Position numbers and translations under genes: made by a program | In this document: one piece after another, positions 20,963 to 24,803 of the stretch | How the letters are laid out: every line of letters begins with the position of its first letter | How positions within the stretch are numbered: position 1 is the first letter of the stretch | From: a virus | DNA: 24,803 bases | Reading direction: 5' to 3' (one strand) | Virus record (IMG/VR): IMGVR_UViG_3300037070_004261 | Location: 1-24,803 of that record | Notes under the pieces: generated by a model | The model's database searches: none | What the model was told of the DNA's origin: nothing | What the model saw: only the letters and a program-made list of their open reading frames with translations

Positions 20963-21487
20963 GTGCCTGGTTCTGGATTCGGCGGCATCCCTGTCCAGCG
21001 TGCTGCTGCAAGCGACACTCCGTACATCAACATTCAGGATCAAAAGGCAAATGCTACGGATGGCGGGACGTTTACGTCCGGTGCGTGGCGTACACGTGAC
21101 CTGAACACGATCCAATCGGATCTGTACGGACTGGCTCGCGTGAGCAGCAATCAGATTACCTTGCCAGGCGGTACCTACCGGGCGCACATCATGTGTCCGG
21201 CAACCAGCGTTTCGCGGCATATGGCTCGACTCCAGAACATTACTGCCGGTACGACGTTGTTATGGGGCAGTTCCATGCCAACTGTAGGTACGGCGACTGG
21301 AACTTCAGCGTATGGCTCAAATGCTATCGTGACTGGCCTGTTTATCCTGACCGATCAGACGGTGCTCGAAGTGCAGCATCAGTGCGGTTCGAGCAAGGGA
21401 ACGGATGGGTTTGGATTCGGAACCGGCAATTCGTTCACGGTTGATCATGAGACGTTCACAGTGGCGGAGTTCTGGAAGCTGCGATGA
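20963..21487 (+). CDS. Tail-tip / receptor-binding-type protein, paralog A
   Basis: 174 residues from GTG 20963. An upstream ATG at 20735 in this frame runs antisense through the HNH gene and is rejected. The body starts with PYINIQDQKANATDGGTFTS, continues GAWRTRDLNT and SNQITLPGGTYRAHIMCPAT, and ends with LEVQHQC and ETFTVAEFWKLR. This is a jelly-roll, C1q-like layout common in phage tail-tip proteins that touch the host surface. No ribosome site is evident. It is a tandem paralog of the next gene, which overlaps it by four bases. Confidence 0.68.
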   Translation: MPGSGFGGIPVQRAAASDTPYINIQDQKANATDGGTFTSGAWRTRDLNTIQSDLYGLARVSSNQITLPGGTYRAHIMCPATSVSRHMARLQNITAGTTLLWGSSMPTVGTATGTSAYGSNAIVTGLFILTDQTVLEVQHQCGSSKGTDGFGFGTGNSFTVDHETFTVAEFWKLR

Positions 21488-21978
21488 ACGGGCTGTTCGG
21501 GTTCTCGATGGCGCGCACGGTTCTTCAGCCGTACATCAATATCCAGGATCAGAAGGCGCAGAACACGGACGGCGGCACGTTCACCAGCGGGTCATGGCAA
21601 CAACGCGATATCAACACTGTCGTGTTTGATACCGCAGGGCTAGCTAGTCTGGCGAGTAACCAGATTACGCTCACGCCAGGCACGTACGCCGTGCGGATTG
21701 AGATGCCGGGCGTGCAGGTAGACGGTTTCAAGGTGCGCCTCCAGAACATGACGGACAGTACGACGGTGCCGCTCAAGAGTACCAACGGCTACAGCAGCAG
21801 CAGCGCAACTCAGGCGTGGGCTACGGCTGTACTCACTGGCAGATTTTCTATCACTACATACAAGACCTTCCAGATTCAGGGCCAGTGTCAAACGACGCGC
21901 CCCACATTCGGGCTTGGGCTAAAAGTGAACATTGACACTGAGGTTTACACCGTAGCTGAGTTCTGGAAAATCGCCTGA
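21484..21978 (+). CDS. Tail-tip / receptor-binding-type protein, paralog B
   Basis: 164 residues, ATGA-coupled to paralog A. It shares PYINIQDQKAxxTDGGTFTS, RDxNT, GLA, SNQITL, GTY and a C-terminal VYTVAEFWKIA, but the intervening loops differ (MPGVQVDGFKVRLQNMTDST, NGYSSSSATQAWATAVLTGR). The conserved core with variable loops is what one expects of duplicated surface-binding proteins. It ends directly before the large fibre gene. Confidence 0.7.
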   Translation: MNGLFGFSMARTVLQPYINIQDQKAQNTDGGTFTSGSWQQRDINTVVFDTAGLASLASNQITLTPGTYAVRIEMPGVQVDGFKVRLQNMTDSTTVPLKSTNGYSSSSATQAWATAVLTGRFSITTYKTFQIQGQCQTTRPTFGLGLKVNIDTEVYTVAEFWKIA

Positions 21979-24372
21979 ATGGTCGTTCTCGTCAGCCATA
22001 CCGAGGATTTTACGGTCGGTGCCGATCCTGTCGAGATCCTGCTCTCGGAGATGACGATCAGCGATCCGGGCGGCGCAGGGTTTCCCGACTTTCGGCTCTA
22101 CGATCTGCCCAACGTGACGTTTCCAGGCGTGACGAATATGCGAGCGGTCATCAATGTGCTAACGGGCACGGCAAGCAACGTTCGCATAACCGTCGTATGG
22201 AACGCATCATCTGACCCGGACAACCCGACCGCGGGCGGGGGAAATGTCTGGTTCAACAACTCGTTGCTTGGCAGTGCGCTCAGCCCAGGAACCGCGTTCA
22301 GTGTGGACGATCCGCAAGTTGGCGAGTTAGGCAACGCACGCGAGGTGCTGGTCAACAAGTTCGGCCAAGATCCGGCAATCTACGGGACTGACTATGGTGG
22401 CGTGGCTGGGCCGGGCAACCATCTGATCGTCCGCGACTATTCGACCGCAGCTAACTCGATTCTTGTCCAACTCTACGGCACGCCACGCGGCAAGACTCTA
22501 ACGGTCCCAATACCGCCAGGTACCGTGCCGGGCGACAGGGTGGTCGTGATCTTCATGAGCCAGCAGGCTGCTGGCGGTGACGACACGCTGCTGCTGCCTA
22601 GACTGCCGTTGGCGCACTTTCGAGGGGATAACAACAACGCGCCGTTCATCTCCAAGTGCTGGTTCTCTGATTACACCCACAACCACCAGTTCACCGGCCC
22701 GTATCCAGCGAATGAAGATTCCCCGTTTCCCTTGAGCGCCGGCGTGGACGATATCAGCGGCGAGTTCATCAGTCGTCCAGGCGAGACGGTGACATACCTC
22801 GATCCGGTCACTGGCGTGACGACTTCCGACCGTGCACCAGGTGACCAGCAGACGGGTGTCACCGGGTTCTTTTTCAGCCGGTGGCAGGGTGAGGACGCAA
22901 CAGACGGAAGCTCTGGCTCGACGGTGATTGTCGGTTCGACCGAGTACCGGCTCCCGCAGAACCCACCGGGCACGCTGCCAGGGACGCCACTCCCGCCGGC
23001 GCTCGACCACTACACGTTCTACATCGATGGCGGTCGCGTCAGGTTGGATATCGGCCACTTCTCGGCGTGTACGTTAGTGCTGCGGAATGAGTTTGGCGCA
23101 GAGTTGTACGGCCCGCCGTATCGACGTACCGCCACGCTGTTCGGCCTGGATCAACAGACCGGTCAAGACCTGAGCATTTCACACAATGGGATCACGCACG
23201 TCATCACGTACCCCGAGGTTCCGCCGCTGGAAATTGCGCCGGAAGACCCGACCGACCTGATCGTGACGGCCTACACGTATGAGGGGCGGTCAATCTGGGG
23301 CAATCCGAATGCCGAGTCGAGTACTACGGTGGTGGCGAACACCAGCAACATCCGTATGTTCAGTATGGGCACCTACGGCTATCAGCCCGATGGTGAGCCG
23401 CCAGGAACCACACCAGGCTGGGAGCCGATTCCGGGACAGGGGCCGACTATCTGGCCGGGCATCTATCCGACCGCTGTACCGCCCTTGCCAGATGGTTGGA
23501 CAAAACCGGGCTTCGATGACTCGGCCTGGCTAGTCCCAGTTACACGGCATTCGGTGGTCAATGGCGGCATCGACTACATCTCGACACCGTATGAAAGCGT
23601 TGAGCGCTGGTCACACTACGCCTTTGAACGCGCAGAGATCGTGTTGTGGCGGATGGAGTTCACCATCCCGAGTGACGGGTACGCCTTCAAAGACGGGACG
23701 ATTAACACCATCATGGCGCACAAGAGCGGCCCGGTGATGTGGGATGGGTGGGCGGTCACCGACGTGGCGACCTGGGATATGCCATTCTCACGCTGGTATG
23801 ACGCTACGTCGTACAGCAAGGTACCGCTGTACTCGATCACGTCGCGCAGCACTGTATACAACGGACGAGTGATCAACCAGTACTACTACGGCGGCTATAA
23901 CAGTCGCCATGCGGTGCCTGGACTGACACTCGATGAGACGCATTGCTTGTCGGGTTGGTTCTACTGCTGGAGCGGCCCGTGGGACATCAATCCTGCTGGG
24001 ATCAACGCGACGATCACGGTAAACAAGAGCCTGTTCGATGGGAATCGGATCGAGGGATTAATCGACACTAGTGCCAGCATGTCCGATCCGCCCCTGGTCA
24101 ATCTCATCAGGGCGCGCGAAACCGTGGTTGAGCCAACGCTCAATCGGCAGTGGGTTTTGGGCCGCGAGTTGTACGTTCAGAGGGCTGGTGCTCGAGCGGG
24201 TGGCGTTGGCACGTATGACTATGAGTTTGAGTCGGTACCGCCGTTCCTGCCGGTACCGCCGTCAGGCAAGGTGTACTCGGTCGGAACCGGGTTCAGGTTC
24301 GTGTGGCGAGATGCGGGGCCTGTGTTGGGTACTCGGACGCAAGGGCGCAGTTCGGTCCAATGGGTCGGATGA
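21979..24372 (+). CDS. Large tail fibre-like protein with galactose-binding-like region
   Basis: 797 residues, starting directly after the previous stop. The N-terminal 200 residues are beta-rich and Pro/Gly-rich (PDFRLYDLPNVTFPGVTNMR, PIPPGTVPGDRVVVIFMS). Residues from about 503 carry PDGWTKPGFDDSAW followed by a WRMEFTIPSDGYAF strand, the motif order of galactose-binding-like jelly rolls in glycoside-active proteins. The C-terminal part is Tyr/Trp-rich (NQYYYGGYNSRHAVPGLTLD). No catalytic signature is recognised. It probably forms the host-contacting fibre or tail spike. The length and gene position support a structural role. Confidence 0.65.
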   Translation: MVVLVSHTEDFTVGADPVEILLSEMTISDPGGAGFPDFRLYDLPNVTFPGVTNMRAVINVLTGTASNVRITVVWNASSDPDNPTAGGGNVWFNNSLLGSALSPGTAFSVDDPQVGELGNAREVLVNKFGQDPAIYGTDYGGVAGPGNHLIVRDYSTAANSILVQLYGTPRGKTLTVPIPPGTVPGDRVVVIFMSQQAAGGDDTLLLPRLPLAHFRGDNNNAPFISKCWFSDYTHNHQFTGPYPANEDSPFPLSAGVDDISGEFISRPGETVTYLDPVTGVTTSDRAPGDQQTGVTGFFFSRWQGEDATDGSSGSTVIVGSTEYRLPQNPPGTLPGTPLPPALDHYTFYIDGGRVRLDIGHFSACTLVLRNEFGAELYGPPYRRTATLFGLDQQTGQDLSISHNGITHVITYPEVPPLEIAPEDPTDLIVTAYTYEGRSIWGNPNAESSTTVVANTSNIRMFSMGTYGYQPDGEPPGTTPGWEPIPGQGPTIWPGIYPTAVPPLPDGWTKPGFDDSAWLVPVTRHSVVNGGIDYISTPYESVERWSHYAFERAEIVLWRMEFTIPSDGYAFKDGTINTIMAHKSGPVMWDGWAVTDVATWDMPFSRWYDATSYSKVPLYSITSRSTVYNGRVINQYYYGGYNSRHAVPGLTLDETHCLSGWFYCWSGPWDINPAGINATITVNKSLFDGNRIEGLIDTSASMSDPPLVNLIRARETVVEPTLNRQWVLGRELYVQRAGARAGGVGTYDYEFESVPPFLPVPPSGKVYSVGTGFRFVWRDAGPVLGTRTQGRSSVQWVG

Positions 24373-24406
24373 ACGCTATTAGAAAGGAGGACGGCACGGA
24401 CGCGCT

Positions 24407-24757
24407 GTGACTACCAAACTTGGAGGGCACAAGGGTTACCTGATCATTGATCACAGCAACTCGCCCGGTATCCCGGACGATCTGGCACCGCAAATAACCG
24501 CGGCCGGTGGCGTACCGGTGCCGGGTGGCGAGGTCGGGGAGTTCGACACGTACACGTGTGCCCACTGCAACGCAATCGTTGTGAGACGGCCTGAGCGCAC
24601 CAGGCCGCGGGAAGTGTGCCGCAAGTGCATGAAGGTCGTGTGTGACAACCACAATCTGTGGTGTGAGCCGTTCGCAAAGCTGGCGGATGCGATCTCAGAC
24701 GGCAAATTCCATGCGCTGCCGAGTAGCCCGCTCCTGATCCCCGGTAAGCCGCTATGA
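24407..24757 (+). CDS. Small zinc-ribbon virion protein
   Basis: 116 residues from GTG 24407. CAHCN near residue 51, CRKC near residue 71 and CDNHNLWC near residue 79 form a paired Cys/His zinc site, followed by EPFAKLADA. The pattern C-x2-C...C-x2-C...C then PF is shared with small Cys-rich proteins found near tail genes in many phages. AAAGGAGG (24383-24390) precedes it at a rather long distance of 16 bases. It overlaps the next gene by four bases. The exact role is unknown. Confidence 0.65.
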   Translation: MTTKLGGHKGYLIIDHSNSPGIPDDLAPQITAAGGVPVPGGEVGEFDTYTCAHCNAIVVRRPERTRPREVCRKCMKVVCDNHNLWCEPFAKLADAISDGKFHALPSSPLLIPGKPL

Positions 24758-24803
24758 CTGGCCTGACCGTCGAACAACGCACGTTGCTCGAGCAACGCTT
24801 CTG
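24754..24803 (+). CDS. Start of a further gene (partial)
   Basis: ATG 24754 forms an ATGA overlap with the Zn-ribbon gene and the frame is open to the end of the window, starting MTGLTVEQRTLLEQRF. The opening is helical and charged. Only 16 complete codons are present, so no family can be given. Confidence 0.5.
   Translation, partial: MTGLTVEQRTLLEQRF

Noticed and set aside
1-24803. tRNA genes, CRISPR arrays, integrase or attachment sites
   Set aside because: No cloverleaf-like sequence, spaced direct repeats or recombinase motif was seen, so whether the phage is temperate cannot be decided from this window.

Overview
This 24.8 kb window is the structural (late) half of a tailed phage or prophage with siphovirus-type head and tail genes. 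Almost all genes run on the + strand with overlapping or abutting start and stop codons. I see no bacterial housekeeping genes, tRNA, rRNA or CRISPR. The head-to-tail order is major capsid protein, head-tail connector, head closure, HK97 gp10-like protein, tail terminator, tail tube, frameshift-type tail chaperones, tape measure protein, hub, then tail-tip and fibre proteins. No sheath gene is visible, and together with the large tape measure this points to a long non-contractile tail. The host cannot be named securely. The Pro/Thr-rich linker of the one lipoprotein resembles linkers of Chloroflexota-type envelope proteins, and several promoters look leaderless. This is only a hint.

Region 1 (1-2.7 kb): the end of an upstream gene, the HK97-fold major capsid protein, an HNH endonuclease with four Cys-rich zinc modules, and two small unknown genes. 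Region 2 (2.7-10.2 kb): a dense, translationally coupled sugar cassette sits between capsid and connector genes. It holds four glycosyltransferase-like proteins, a sugar O-methyltransferase-like protein, a PLP enzyme whose catalytic Lys is replaced by His (ColD-like), an FkbM methyltransferase, a beta-type DNA methyltransferase, a GNAT acetyltransferase and a Lys-containing DegT aminotransferase. Together they could build and attach an N-acylated, O-methylated deoxy-amino sugar to a virion or host-surface target, starting from a host nucleotide sugar. Region 3 (10.2-13.3 kb): a 30-residue Lys/Pro micro-gene, then connector, closure, completion, terminator and tail-tube genes.

Region 4 (13.3-15.1 kb): a reverse-strand lipoprotein with an SH3-like domain and its own promoter (a moron), the two overlapping tail-chaperone frames (probable +1/-2 programmed frameshift), and a reverse-strand HNH gene wedged at the start of the tape measure gene, which then appears to start at ATT. 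Region 5 (15.1-24.8 kb): tape measure, tail proteins, hub, fibre-type proteins, a third HNH gene on the reverse strand, two tandem paralogous tail-tip proteins, an 797-residue fibre-like protein, a Zn-ribbon protein and the start of one more gene.

The least expected content is the capsid-adjacent sugar cassette, the envelope-directed reverse-strand lipoprotein, and the way the two reverse-strand HNH genes sit at gene boundaries. Those two share a GGTACAATA promoter six bases upstream of the chosen start codon and are flanked by what look like duplicated remnants of the neighbouring gene ends.
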